Below the pieces are notes generated by a model that was not told where the DNA came from, did not search any database, and worked only from the letters and a program-made list of their open reading frames with translations. 64,000 nt of DNA from Ulota crispa (lineage: Eukaryota > Streptophyta > Bryopsida > Orthotrichales > Orthotrichaceae): NCBI GenBank assembly GCA_963920765.1, contig OY987248.1, positions 21,300,539 to 21,364,538 of the forward strand. The letters run 5' to 3'. Numbering within the stretch: the first letter of the stretch is position 1; every line of letters starts with the position of its first letter. This document shows positions 35,320 to 47,482 of the stretch, one piece after another. The translations under genes were made by a program, and so were the position numbers.

Positions 35320-35575
35320 TTTTTGGCAAAAGTTTTTGCCTAAATCTTACCTCATATAGCCACTGGTTACCATAACACTGAAATAACACGGTGGTAAAAT
35401 TGATGAAATTGCCAAATCCTTCCCCAAGCCAACATCAAACTTGCCATATGCTGGATAAATTTTGTTAATATAAGTGTAGTAGGTGGATGAACATCACATG
35501 TAGACAATTACCAACTGTGCCATTTTTTCCTTACCTGCTTGCATTGTTAGGTGCCGGTTGCTCTACCCTCGTAAA
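35320..35575. repeat. Third copy of repeat family I, inverted
   Basis: Contains the inverse of the 9.8-10.4 kb units: GCCTAAATCTTACCTCA, GATGAAATTGCCAAATCC, then GTGCCGGTTGCTCTACCC. Confidence 0.6.
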
Positions 35576-35984
35576 ATTAAAAAAAGAAAGACCGCCTGGG
35601 GTCACATGCATTTGTCACGTTTACGTGTGAGTTCTTAGAAATTTCAGAATTTCAGAATTTCTGGGGCCTTGTCCTGCTTTTGAGGAACCAAGACTTTGGA
35701 TTGAATCCCGGGATTCATCCATTTGCATCAAATATTATCATATTTTGCCATATATCGCCATATATTGTCACGGAGTTTGAATAACTTTGGGGAGTGTTTT
35801 TTTTTTTTTGGGCTTCATGAGGCTACCCTGTCAGAAAATGAACCAATGTACCTCTCTCCTTCTCAAAATTCTCCATTCATGTGAGGTCATGTGGTGTGTG
35901 GTAGGTGAAAAAAACATTGACTATGGGTACATGGGCGATACGCACCGTCCCATGTACCCCTTGTCATACAAATGTTATGTTTCC

Positions 35985-36205
35985 AAACGTCTTATGGGGA
36001 CAATAAATAGGTTGACATATAATTGGCATTTGCTACCAACAAAAAGTTTTAGTTTGGTATCATAAATAGCTCAACTATTTTAATCTATATTTTAACTTCT
36101 TGATTGATCTCAAATGTAGTAAATGTGTGGATTCATTCCAAATACAAGAAAAACAACTTGAATTGTACTAGCCGCAAACGTGCTTTCACTCATGCAGTGG
36201 TGAAT
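35985..36205. mobile_element. Degenerate family A short element (A16)
   Basis: The interior (AATTGGCATTTGCTACCAAC, then TGGATTCATTCCAAATACAA) matches A3 and A13, but both ends have lost TTAA and the CCC/GGG bases. Confidence 0.6.
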
Positions 36206-36305
36206 TATAGAGAATGTCATTTAAGGGTCTTCTTGTATTGCCCCAAAACAAAACTAAAAGTCATGTAATGTTTTAACTATTCAAGAAAATTGGGGGACAA
36301 TGCTA

Positions 36306-36515
36306 TTTTATGAGCGTAAATCACTGAGCCAAGATTATGTGAGCAAGAACCAATTTCTAACTCAAAATTAGTTGAAAAACTACAAATAATTACTTTTTCA
36401 AGAGATAAAATTTAAAATTTATAAACACATGGCCGTATGTATGCATTTATAGGTGAAATTTGATACTTTAACAAAAAAATCTATAACTACTGCTCACAAA
36501 CCGCCACTCATGGTA
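36306..36515. mobile_element. Family F element F2
   Basis: Starts TTATGAGCG..ACTGAGCCAAGATT and ends with the GCTCACAAACCGCCACTCA region. Shares AGCAAGAACCAATTT and AACTCAAAATTAGTTG with F1 and F3. Confidence 0.6.
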
Positions 36516-36648
36516 TAGACCTTACCCAAAAATGGAGTCCAGGTTTTGGCAAATACTGAATTACTAATAATTCCTGTAAAACTGTTTAGAAAAAGGAAAC
36601 AGATCATGATATTTGCGGAAGGTAAGTTTTTTTTGAATGAGTGCTTAA

Positions 36649-37691
36649 CCCCTAAACGTTGGCACGGACAAAAAACGCCTGTTGCCTCCAAAAAAAAACT
36701 TTGTATCCTAGAAAAAGACCAATTTTGATCTGATTTTTTTTCAGAAGTGATCATAAAAGCGTAATGCATCATGGAAGGCAAAAAATTTCTCTTGAGATAC
36801 ATTCATTTTATTTTGTAACTCAAATTGTGATACATGGTGTTAGCTCCCGAGCTGCCCTTCTTGCAATTTTCATGAGGGCACCATGCACTGTTGACTTTTC
36901 CAACTTTTTGAAGCAATACTACCGGTGCCCATGTGCAAAACACTGTAGAATGCTACAGGCAAGACAAGCCACATTGATGCATCTGTTCTTTAAGATTTAA
37001 TATCGTTTAAGTGCTAAAGCCTTAAACAATTCTTAAACAAAAACTACCAGATACCAAGTCCTAAAAAGTCACACAAAAGCAAAGATATGGAGTGATTTTT
37101 TGAACTTTTCAACCGTATGATCTTACAGAAAAATTGATTTTGCACTATGTCAAGAAAAAAACCAAATCCTAAATCCTCAGCATTGAAAGGATCACAGCAT
37201 TCAAAGATGAGATTTTTTTTAATCTTTGAATATTGCCAAAAGAGAAAATCTAATTTCAATTGTTAGTGATTCCCATTTCATGTACTTGTGTGCCATGTAA
37301 TCTTTGCAATTTTGTCAAAAAAGTGTCAAGAATATGTGTGAGAATTTTCAAATCACTTAGAATTACATATTGTGGTTGCTTGAACTACAATTCAAATTGT
37401 TGAAAAATAAATTGGGCACGAAGGCAATAGTGAAACACGTGTCTAGTCAAACACCACAACAATCCAACAAGCACCCTTGTTGAAAATTTAAAAACCTACC
37501 TCAGTATCGGGATTTAAGAATTGATCGCTAGGAGAATCTACCCAATCATACTCTCATTACAATGAACGTTCAAGAGCTCTCCTTGAGACCATCTACAAGA
37601 GCGCCTTTAGTGCAATCGCTATTGCTTGACATACCACAAATTGGATAAAAAGTAACCCCTTTGCACAAATTGCTCAAGTCAAGTTGTCATA
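36649..37691. other. Unassigned DNA; one family A end at its left
   Basis: TTAA (36,645-36,648) followed by CCCCTAAACGTTGGCACGG looks like a family A left end, but I cannot find a matching right end. The remainder shows no gene. Confidence 0.4.
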
Positions 37692-38020
37692 AGAGCATTT
37701 TCACCAGTGACTCCAACACGTTCAAAGTGAATGAAAGTGCTCTGTGCCCTTTCAAAACCCTCTCTTGACACTGTGTTTTACCATTTCTAGCTAGTGTCTA
37801 GCAAAGGTCCTCCAAGCCACTATTCACCACTATTCATCTTAAATTTAATGAACTTTATCCCCTACTTTCCTTTCCTTGATAAGTGGTGAATTGATTATTT
37901 AGGGGTGTGTTGGAGTGCAAAGCCACCTTTTTGAAGAACGTGGGTGGAGATCAAGAAGCTTGAGAGCTGCGCAAAACTGATAAAAAACTTTGAAAGGGCC
38001 CGGACCGATGGAGACGCTCT
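37692..38020. mobile_element. Family D element, uninterrupted, 329 bp
   Basis: AGAGCATTTTCACCAGTG at the left and CGATGGAGACGCTCT at the right. Gives the unoccupied form of the site filled by F1 in the copy at 691-1265. Confidence 0.72.
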
Positions 38021-38754
38021 AATTTATAGATATAACCAGCCCTTCAAACCACCCTACAAGACTTAAGTTTACACGTATTTAATTATATGTCTTGATGACA
38101 TTTATTTTCACATCCAAAATTAGCTGTATTATTATTATTCCACCCCATGTTTGCCGAGTAAACATGGTGAGGGTGACCGTGTCCCTTGGAAACGAAAGTG
38201 ATATGACGGGTGAAGTAGCGGGTTCCATTGGAGATGCTCCAAGGTAATACGTGTTGAGTAAACTAAGGAAAGGAAGAGATTTTCATGACTGACTAAAAGT
38301 ACTTTGCATGTGCATGAGAAATGTTTTCATTTAGGTTGGGGTGAAGGTATTAAGTTGAAAGGTTGCACTGTTGCTGTCAGCAGGGCAGGGGCACGCCCCA
38401 AAGGGAAAGGGGTTGTAAGTTGTAGTGCTGTCCTGTTGTACTGGTGGTGCCATCACTCGGGGGTCTGACAAGAGGACGTCATGGCCCAACTGTGAGCCAA
38501 CCGTCCCCAAGTCTCCTTTTGGCTCTGTAAGCTTAGAGGGCCAGTGAGGCAGTGAGCCAGTCCAACTTCCGCCCTCCCCAACCCCCCACCCCACCCCAGA
38601 GATGTGCTTCTGACAGCCTTCCTTTGATGGGCTTACACACACAACTCAATCCCACTGGAGCTCATCAAACGTGACTCTATGGTACTGGACTAAGTTACTG
38701 GTACTCCACCATTACTATGCAGTTGGGGCCTGGGGATGCTTTGGTACATATACG
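38021..38754. other. Unassigned DNA
   Basis: A GC-richer stretch near 38,370-38,620 reads open on the minus strand, but its translation resembles nothing I know. CCATTGGAGATGCTCC near 38,226 may be one end of another D element. Confidence 0.4.
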
Positions 38755-39175
38755 TGAGCATGTACCCATGCACCCCATATGCTAGCATATATCTGTACAC
38801 CCTATACGCTAGCATATACCCCATACGTTAGCATATACCCGTACACCCCATACGCCAGCATATACCCGTACACCCCATACGTGAGCATGTACCCATATGC
38901 AAGCATATATCCCTATACGAGCATATATCCCTATGCGAGCATATATCCCTATGCGAGCATATATCCCTATGCGAGCATATATCCCTATGCGAGCATATAT
39001 CCCTATGCGAGCATATACTCATACACCCCATGTGCAAGCATGTACCCATACACAACTATGTAACCATACACGACCATGTACCCCTATGCAAAGCATGTAC
39101 CCATACACGACCATGTACCCATATGCAAAAATGTACTCATACACAACCATGTACCCATACACAACCATGTACTTA
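38755..39175. repeat. Minisatellite with an 18-bp unit
   Basis: Many units of the type GCATATATCCCTATGCGA or GCATGTACCCATACACAA, most regular between about 38,900 and 39,010. Open frames through it read as repeats of ASIYPY or RAYIPM and are by-products of the array. A diverged block at 39,770-39,860 looks like more of the same array, separated by a later insertion. Confidence 0.88.
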
Positions 39176-39253
39176 GAGCAGTTCCACTACTTTCACTTCA
39201 TATTTATAAAATGCAAAAAGTTTCTTGAAGAGTCACTCCAAGACAACACTACT

Positions 39254-39445
39254 TTGTGAGCATAAAACAGTGAGACATGAGCACTGAGTCAAGATTTTTT
39301 TGAGCAAGAACCAATTTAGAACTCAAAATCAATGAAAAATAAATAAAAGGAACAAACTTTTCAAAAGATGATAGTTTAAATGCACAATCAAAATAGTATT
39401 CTAACAAAAAAATCTTGGCTCATTGCTTATTGCCCACGGATCATG
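39254..39445. mobile_element. Family F element F3
   Basis: TTTGTGAGCATAAAACAGTG, GCACTGAGTCAAGATTTTTT, GAGCAAGAACCAATTTAGAA, ending around AATCTTGGCTCATTGCTTAT. It lies in the DNA that splits the minisatellite. Confidence 0.6.
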
Positions 39446-40452
39446 CTCCAAATAGTGCATGCCACTTAGAGTAATGTCTTTGCTCCTTCCAGGACACTTG
39501 CATTGCACCTCCCTCTTATCCCATCTGTGTTAACGGATGTGTAGCTCTCTCTCACCCCATTTGTGGTATTATCAATGGATTTGGATTTTTGCACGAGCTA
39601 CAACGAGGTCTTCAAAGACTTGCACAGTGGTATGAGCAAACATTGTAACGCCTCTTCACAAAGTATAGAAACCCATAAAGGTGGTGCTCTAGAGGCTTGG
39701 AGTGCAAATCTTTCAGCTAAAATATTGATGAAGTATCATTTTCCAATTGCAGCGAAGCTGCTCTTATACGCAAGCATAAACAACCACGTACCCATAAGCT
39801 AGTATGTATCCACAAAGCACCATGTATCCGTAAATTGAGCATGTACCCAAATGCATGCCCAAATAAATGCAGATGATAAGCAGACTCTAGCTAAGCTTGG
39901 AGAATGTTTAAACACTTTGTTGAATGCTTTACATTTGGATATTGAAAATAGGACACAGATTTTTTTTAACTATCAATCAATACTAAGCTCTTGCAAATTT
40001 AGTTGCATAAAACTCAGATGCCATCTCTAGAGTCCATCTAAATTTAGAAGGGGTTTACAACTAAAAATTTGGAGCTCGTTGACACTTGACCATAGTTTAC
40101 GAGGGAAGTTATTTTTGATTCCTGAAATTTTAACAAGCTGATACATTGAGTTGAGGTGTAGATACAAGTTGAACGATGTCCAACATTAGAGCATCAAATA
40201 GAGGGCAAGGAATAAATAAAAAATTACCTAATGACTTTGATCCATCTCAATTTTTGTTTACATCCAATTTTAGGAGTAATCTTTCCATGTGATTGAAAAA
40301 ATAAAAATGGAGTTTGCTTGCACTCAATCATGGCTCTTGAAAGTCCTTTTGGTAATTTGTATATTCTAACTGTAATGCTTCATTAAAGTTTTAGTGGAAA
40401 GTGATGCTTGAGTTATTTTAGGTTGCTGAAACAAAAAGTGTGATTTGGAAAT
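39446..40452. other. Unassigned DNA with a detached minisatellite block
   Basis: The block at 39,770-39,860 resembles the minisatellite to the left. Otherwise no gene or bounded repeat recognised. Confidence 0.45.
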
Positions 40453-40860
40453 GGGAATTGATATGTGTACCACACCCTTTCAATTACTGTACCACACCCC
40501 CACAGTAAAATTTAGATTTCTACCATCAAAAGCTGAATTTGAGAATTTGGAATTGAGATTTGGACTTAGAGACCATGATTTAGTCTAGAACCACAAAAAA
40601 GGTTGCAATTCAACAACACCCAATGAAAAAGCTTATTTTTTTTTACAAACAAAAGTAAAAGTAACACTTTTCTCCCTAGCTAAACTTTTTCATTGGGTGT
40701 TGTTGAACTGCAACTTTTTATGGCTAGACTAAATCATGGTGTTGAATTTCAAATCTGAATTCCAAATTCTCAAATTCAGCTATTTGATGGCAAAAATCTA
40801 AAATTTACTCTAGGGTGTGGTACAGTAATTGAAAGGGTGTGGTACACATATCAATTCCCA
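40453..40860. mobile_element. Second foldback element of the E type (E2), 408 bp, at the assembly gap
   Basis: A palindrome from GGGAATTGATATGTGTACC to the inverse just before the run of N. The arms match the core of E1 (CATCAAAAGCTGAATTTGAG, TAGTCTAGAACCACAA, CAACACCCAAT words). No target duplication can be tested because the right flank is gap. Confidence 0.78.
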
Positions 40861-41060
40861 NNNNNNNNNNNNNNNNNNNNNNNNNNNNNNNNNNNNNNNN
40901 NNNNNNNNNNNNNNNNNNNNNNNNNNNNNNNNNNNNNNNNNNNNNNNNNNNNNNNNNNNNNNNNNNNNNNNNNNNNNNNNNNNNNNNNNNNNNNNNNNNN
41001 NNNNNNNNNNNNNNNNNNNNNNNNNNNNNNNNNNNNNNNNNNNNNNNNNNNNNNNNNNNN
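40861..41060. other. Assembly gap (200 N)
   Basis: Exactly 200 undetermined bases, a round number that suggests a placeholder length. It lies between a palindrome and a broken retrotransposon. Confidence 0.99.
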
Positions 41061-42788
41061 GCTAATTTCTTTTTCAATTCTTCTTTCGTGAACTTTGCTT
41101 TGTGAATGCAGTACACTTGCGGTAATCCCACCATCCGTTGACTGTCGCCAAGCATCATTTCCAACTCCGGAATGGAGGCTCATTATTTCAGGCATTGTAC
41201 AATTTGCTCTACAATACGCTGAGTTGAACATTACACTTCTTTGTGACCAACAAATAGTTGGGTCGTGACGAATCAATCAAGGGATGCCCAAAATAAATGG
41301 GTATCTTCCTGTGTTGGTGATATCCGCTACCAACTTCTCACAATAACTCCTAATTACAGGTTCAACCACCGCTTCGTGTGTAATAAGTCCAGAATTAATC
41401 ATTCGGCCATCAATCACTTGGACTTCTCTTGGTGCTCCCTTGAGTTTTAGGATTGCATTGCACTCCTCTACAAACCTAGGATGCATGAAGATTTCTGTGG
41501 CTGCTGAGTCCACTACGGTGGAGGCTGCCATGGAATTGATTGTGACATCCAACGTTACATGGGCCTCCGGATCCAAAGTAGTCCGTAGAGACAATAGAGT
41601 CAATACATTTCCCGGATCCTCGTGAATCACTAGAGGTTCCTTGCTCATGATCAAGCTCATCATCCCTCCGTTTTGTGCTTGTGCTTTGTTTCGGAATTGT
41701 AACCGCCGCCGTCTAGACAATGCCCGGGTACTGAATCCTCCCACTCAGTCCCGGGCTTCCTCATTTCCCAAGGCTATTTTTTCCATCTTCATGGTAGCCG
41801 AAATTGAAAGTGGCCTAGAGGGATTCGTGGGGCACATAGCTCTGATATGTTCTAGTTTGCCGCAACTCTAACATCGCCCCTAGTATTGATACTCTAGCCG
41901 TTCCGTTGCCGTTTTTGCCAAAGCTTGCGTGGCTCGAGTCGCGCCAAACTCCATAGGCACTAGGCCCGAATTTGTTTGAGACCTCGCACTTGAATCACGG
42001 AAAGGAGCGGTTGGAACTCTAACATTTTAAGAATTGGATTGTACCCGCCGATTTTGCCGTCGGCCCTATAGCCTTTCATCAATCTGGGACATCATTGCCA
42101 TCCAATCTTGAAGTCTTTGTGGTTGGATCTCTGCGGTGGCTATGGAATCCAAGATTTCATTTTTGAGTCCTCCTCAAAACCGAGCCACCAAGCTAGCTTC
42201 ATTCCTTTCGATTTGAGCGGCATATTCATTAAACGTAAAAATATATGATGCCCCCAAACCGGTTTGCCTAAGCCGACCTAAACGGTCTTCTGCGTTACAT
42301 TGTCCATCCAAGTCACCGTAAACTCCAATAATGGATTTCCGGAAAGCATCATAGTCCGTCAACAGCTCATGATCACATCCTTCATCAAGAGCTTGCAAAA
42401 GTGGCATCGCCCAATTTTGTGCAACCCCTGTCATATATGAAAGAGCATAAGCGGCTTTATCGGCATCAGAATTATAAGTGCGTGGCTTACCTCGGAATAC
42501 CAAACGCAATTGTGCAAGCCACTAGTACACCTCGTTATCCTTCTTTCTGAAAAACTTATCCGGTTCCGTTACTTTTGATTCCTTGATATGAAATCCATCA
42601 TCTCGAGGCTCTTCCATTCTTCTTGGTGCTTGCCCTTCTTCCTCGGATGTGGATGACGCTACCAGCCCTAGCCCCAATGTTGCACGCTCTGAAAGTTCTT
42701 GCACCAAGTGGGAGATCGCCGCTTGAAACACATTTTGAATTTGTTGTTGTATGAATGAGGCCAACTCCGACCCCACCCCTTCTAGCAT
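41061..42788 (-). pseudogene. Ty3/gypsy retrotransposon gag-protease remnant, truncated by the gap
   Basis: One reading frame runs from the start at 42,788 to the gap, broken only by in-frame stops and with no frameshift. In order: an N-terminal coiled/acidic part, a gag capsid-type region (near 42,180-42,510, with YMTGVAQNWAMPLLQ), a zinc knuckle with C-x2-C-x4-H-x4-C spacing near 41,840-41,870 (one position is a stop), an aspartic protease region at about 41,410-41,650 (VDSAATEIFMHP; the usual third residue Gly is Ala), and the start of reverse transcriptase (LGIP, stop, LIRHDP). The rest and both LTRs are not visible. Non-functional. Confidence 0.87.
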
Positions 42789-44704
42789 TGTAAGCCCTCG
42801 CGGATCTCCGGCTACGTGCTCACAATCCGCGGTAGCTCAACCTAACTTCACAACATGACTTCTCCAACCTTCTTCACCCACCACAATCTTGCCATTGTAG
42901 ACAAGCATTGTTGAAACTTGCAACATGATTTACTTGATGCAAGTATTTCCTAACCCTAACTTTATTTCATTTATGCCTCTACTCTTCTTTCCTTCTTAAT
43001 CACTACCAATTAATTGGCCGTTATCCTACCTACCAACCACGGTGAATGCATCAAAACCTAAAATTACTTCCTCGATAGAACCAACAAACAACTCCAAGAA
43101 CGCATTTGAACCTTGAGTAGAACATGCCAAAATTTTGGAAAAAGAAAACCGCACAAATTGTTTGCTAGTCCTACCACCATAGAAAATTTGCAAGAACTCT
43201 CGAGCCTATTTACTTCACAATAATTTCCCAAAAGGCAACATCCTACATTTGTCAAAACCAAATACATTCCTACCCGGTTGCCTCCTCATCCGAATGTGGA
43301 CTCTCAAGGACTTGACATTATGTTACAATACAAGATCAAGAGTTGACATTCTTTTCCTATTTTGAGATCATAACCTAATGTAGAAACAAACACTAAGAGA
43401 CGCAAAGGTGACATTCAAAGTATTCCATTGTATTAAGCAAAATGTCAAATGAGGAACAAACCTCCTCACTTGGTTTAAGAAGGAAAGAGGAATGGTAACC
43501 AACCTCTAATTAACGTAACCATCATTACAAACTAGTTCGTAACAACAAGTTTTGGAGTTGTCCTATGTACAAGACTATATTTAGTATGGATTTGTACAGG
43601 CAGCTAGGTATTCGAGGGGCCTTATGGTATTAAATAAAAAGTCAAAGCAAAAGTGACTTAAGAAAGATAATATGAAATGAAAAAAATTCAAAACTCAAAC
43701 CAACCAAAGTGTCATAGCCTATATCATAGCAAAAAATAGGGTATCAAAATCAAATATAAATTTAAGCCCAACAAAAATTTCTAACAAAAAACAATGGGAA
43801 GTGAAATAAATATCAAAATTTTATGTACACAAAGGTGCCATAACTAGGGCCCAAACAAAAAAAAAATAGGATGTGAAAAAAATTTAAAACCTAACACCAA
43901 TCCGGGCACCAACCAAAATGACTTAACAAAAAAAATAGGGTGTAAAAAAATAAAATAATTTTCTTATAGTATTAAACTCCAACCATCAAATGTTTATATG
44001 CTTTTTTGTACCTTTTATTCAAAATCTTTTGACGTCTTTGCTTGACAATTTGTTTCTTTTCCTTATAAAAAAATAGCATGACAAAAAATGGAATCTTTTA
44101 GGTCGTATAAGAAATTATAGAGTGCCATAATATATGTCAATTTGCCAAATTATATAATTATAGAGGTCCTTTTATTTCTGCATGAGAGGTAAATAGCCAT
44201 TTAAAAAATACCTCATTGTTGCACAGGGGGTACCCAATATACAAAGAGTGATCGACCCGAGCTTTTTCATGAAAAGGACGTGACTCCCCTTACTAAAAGG
44301 TGGTGTAGATTGTATATATATTGGATAATGGAGAAGTTTTTATAAGAAAATAGTGATGAGAGTAGGAGGAGCAAGGGTGAAAAAAAGAGAAGCAATGGTG
44401 AAAACTTTGAGTGCAAAGGCTTCTCCACCCTAATCTTCTCATGCAGGATGAAGAGAAATAATTTCTTAAATAATTCCCAAAGAATGTTGCCCCACAAATT
44501 AAGAAGAGACTGCCATGTCTCTATTCTTTGAATATTGAGAATAGGGATGATAGTACACTATATCCATACCACTTTTGGACAATTTTAATGTACAAAAACA
44601 AAAACACATTAAAAACACTAAAATCTTGAATAGCTTTTACAAAAAAAAATACTTTGGATTTTGATTTTTAGCCATTCTAAAACTAGGTGCAATCATTTAT
44701 AATC
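42789..44704. other. Unassigned DNA, possibly including retrotransposon leader
   Basis: The part just right of 42,788 would be the upstream leader and LTR of the gypsy remnant, but I find no primer-binding site or LTR boundary. The block 43,780-43,960 holds repeated A-rich words with AATAGG(G/A)TGT. Confidence 0.4.
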
Positions 44705-45316
44705 TTAACTCCTAAGCGCCCTAGAGATAGTATACTGTCTTTTTGGATTAGAAATGCTTATTTGAAGAACTAGATTACTTTTTTGATCTTGCTATAAACT
44801 ACAATTATGAAAGCATGCAAGTTGTCCGTGCTAATGGAGTAAATGCAAAGAAAGTCAAATGTTGAACAAGTGTTGCAAGATATTTAATTGAGTAAAACAC
44901 CATACAAGGCATGGTGGCAAGCATCGTTTTACATGCTGCAAACGGTCAATATCCCTTGCAAGCTTCCTTTTGTGTGCTTTGTAGTAGCAAAAAATTTTTT
45001 GGCAAGGGTTCAAGCATGTTTTAGACCCATATTATGGCAACCGTCACCAACTGTGTTGGTCATTGTTTTTTGTGCAATAACAATTTGAAGCCCTAAAACT
45101 TGGCATAAAAAGAAGTACAATCTTCAATAATTTACAAGTGTGTGCATTCACAACTAATCTTGCTGCTCACAAAATTTGAGATGAATCAGGGACTTGTACA
45201 ATTTTGTAAAAATCATCAAGTAGCAACTACCTACCTCCCCTAGAACTTGACTCATTGGGAGTGGAAACGTGCACCACGGATTGAAAGGAAAAACAATAGG
45301 CCAAGCATCTCAACAT

Positions 45317-45493
45317 ACAGTAGTGCCTCGTTAAGATGAACCTTTATAAGAAAAAACACTTAGATAAGATGAAGGAAATGACTGTCCCTAACGGTTGGGG
45401 AGCTACAAAAGATGTGTTTGGTTACAATGAATGCTTTCCTTACACGAAATGAATATATTGCCCGGATACCTTCATCTTATTGAGGCACCATTG
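45317..45493. mobile_element. Pogo-like MITE, 177 bp, nested in the LINE
   Basis: CAGTAGTGCCTCGTTAAGAT at the left; ATCTTATTGAGGCACCATTG at the right; TA on both sides (45,315-45,316 and 45,494-45,495). The CAGT...CCTCGTTA-type end is typical of the pogo/Tigger branch of Tc1/mariner. Confidence 0.75.
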
Positions 45494-45512
45494 TACAATC
45501 TTTGAACTTGAA

Positions 45513-46370
45513 ACCAAAAAAGAAGAAGAAGAAAACAAAGGAGGCTCAATTGGCTCAGGAAGAGCTCTTGGAGCAGGAAGATGAACTATTCCTAGCCGTA
45601 GCGCCATTGGAAGGCAAATTTTGGGATCAAGAGATTAGCACACACCTTATCCAACCCCTGATTCAATTCTAGACACTTACGAACAAGGCAATTACCACAT
45701 TCAACACTCATTTTCACAACCGGGCTAAAGAAAGGGTGAAAATACTCACCATCTGGCCGCTAGTCTACAAGGACACAGAAAGAGGCAAAGAGATGTTGCT
45801 AGACCTTGAAGAGGATCACCCTGAACTCACAGCCCCATTGCAGGTCTCTTATAGCGCGTCAGACACATGAACAACGAAGGTGAAGGAGAAAATCTTGCAC
45901 CACGTCCAAGAACACCTCCGGGTTACATTGAGGAAACCTTTGAAACTACATCATTGGGAATCAATTACGTGGTCTGCAAGAGGGAGAGAGGTGGATGAGG
46001 AGGGAGCCAAACTCACAATGCTAGCTGTGCTCAAGGTAACGACAAAAGCCAAGTGCCTTAAGGGGATGGCATTCACTTGGTACAAAAGTACAAGTGTCAA
46101 ACAGTTGGAGCAGGACAAGGGCCGCAGCTAAGGCAACCACCGGTTGGCCAAATGGGCAAGGCTTGCAGAGATAGTGGCAATCGTGAGTAACAAACTCAAC
46201 TCCCAACCATCCACACTAGTGTTGTTGCTAGTAAAGAAGCAATGCAAGATGGAGGATTCCTTCGTATTTACTAGTCAACTATCATGCTTGGCGACAACCA
46301 GCAACGCATACATCGAGGAGGACGCAACTTACGCAACTCCCATAGGCGGTTATCAAACAACGTATTTTAA
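45513..46370 (+). pseudogene. LINE ORF1-like remnant
   Basis: After the nested MITE the sequence can be read, with stops, as a Lys-rich start followed by a charged, Glu-rich region (for example EELLEQEDELFLAVAP), up to the endonuclease. Position and charge fit an L1 ORF1 protein. No zinc knuckle or RNA-recognition motif could be confirmed. Confidence 0.5.
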
Positions 46371-47156
46371 ATGATAGACAAAGGAATCACTCTGGTGGCC
46401 TTCAATATTTGCGGAGCAAGCACAGGTGCAATGGGCTCCTTAAAAAAACACACATTTGAAGACTATTTGACCGCATGGCTTACATGCCATCTATCATCAT
46501 GCTCTAGGAGCATTTGCTCAAGGAGAATCTTTGCGGCAATGGCACATGTAGCTTGCCATTTGCTAAGGGGAGATGAGAGTGGAACCTAGCCATCCACAAC
46601 CATGATAGCAAGGGGAGATGGCACGGGAACGGCGATACTAGTCGCGCCACAGTTGGCCGCAAGGGTAAACAATGTGGGGTTGATCATCTTGGGCAGAGCA
46701 CAGTACATCACATTGCAAATAGACAGCAAGAGCTCGCTCACCATACTCACCATCTACGTGCCGATTACCTCACAAGAGTGAAGCAAAACCTAGAGGGAAT
46801 TGATTGCGGCCAACATTCCAAGGGATACATATATCCTAGCAGGTGATTTCAACTTTGTTGAAAGAGAAGATGATTGCCAAGGAAATATGCAACATTGCAC
46901 CATGCCAAACAAGAAAGAGGAGCTAGCCTGGACCCACTTCATCAACCACTATGGCATGGAGGATGCATGGGTTCTAGATACATTTCAACAAAGCTTGGGC
47001 AAAGGCTTCTCTTGGGATAATAATAGAAAAGGAACGAGCAGGAGAAGCGCTCGCATCGATAGGTTCTATGTCTCCAATGACATAAACCTAAGAGGAGGGA
47101 GAGATATGCATACAACCCCACACTTGCCTTTCGGACCATGCTCCAATCATCTTTAA
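46371..47156 (+). pseudogene. LINE apurinic-type endonuclease domain, broken
   Basis: One frame, with stops, starts LVAFNICG and reaches the LAGDFNFV motif near 46,842 and the SARIDRFYVS motif near 47,050; both are characteristic of the exonuclease/endonuclease/phosphatase fold that nicks target DNA in L1 elements. The frame then shifts before the reverse transcriptase. Confidence 0.82.
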
Positions 47157-47482
47157 GGTGCTCCCTAGGTTGCAATGGCCGTCCAAGTGGCGGTTCTTCA
47201 ACCTCAAAATACTTGGCACATACTGTGCAAGCCAAGGGCCGCCTTAGCAACGCATGGGGAGAGGGGAAACCTTAAGGCAAGGGCCACTCTGCCATGGATT
47301 GGATCACAGTAGCCCAAGACAATGTGATGGCAAAAGCAGAAGAAATTTGCAAGGACAGACAAGTAGAAAAATACAAAGCAGAGAATGGAGCGCAAAGGTC
47401 CATCCAGAATGCAAAAGCTACCCTTGCCATATGATAGAATGACCAAAGGGTAACGAAAAAGCTCCACATAGCCAAGTCAAAA

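Noticed and set aside
38779-39259. Open frames coding for repeated ASIYPY or RAYIPM
   Set aside because: Produced by an 18-bp minisatellite, which stays open in several frames because its unit is a multiple of three.
40829-41105. Open frames running through 40,861-41,060
   Set aside because: They pass through undetermined bases and have no meaning.
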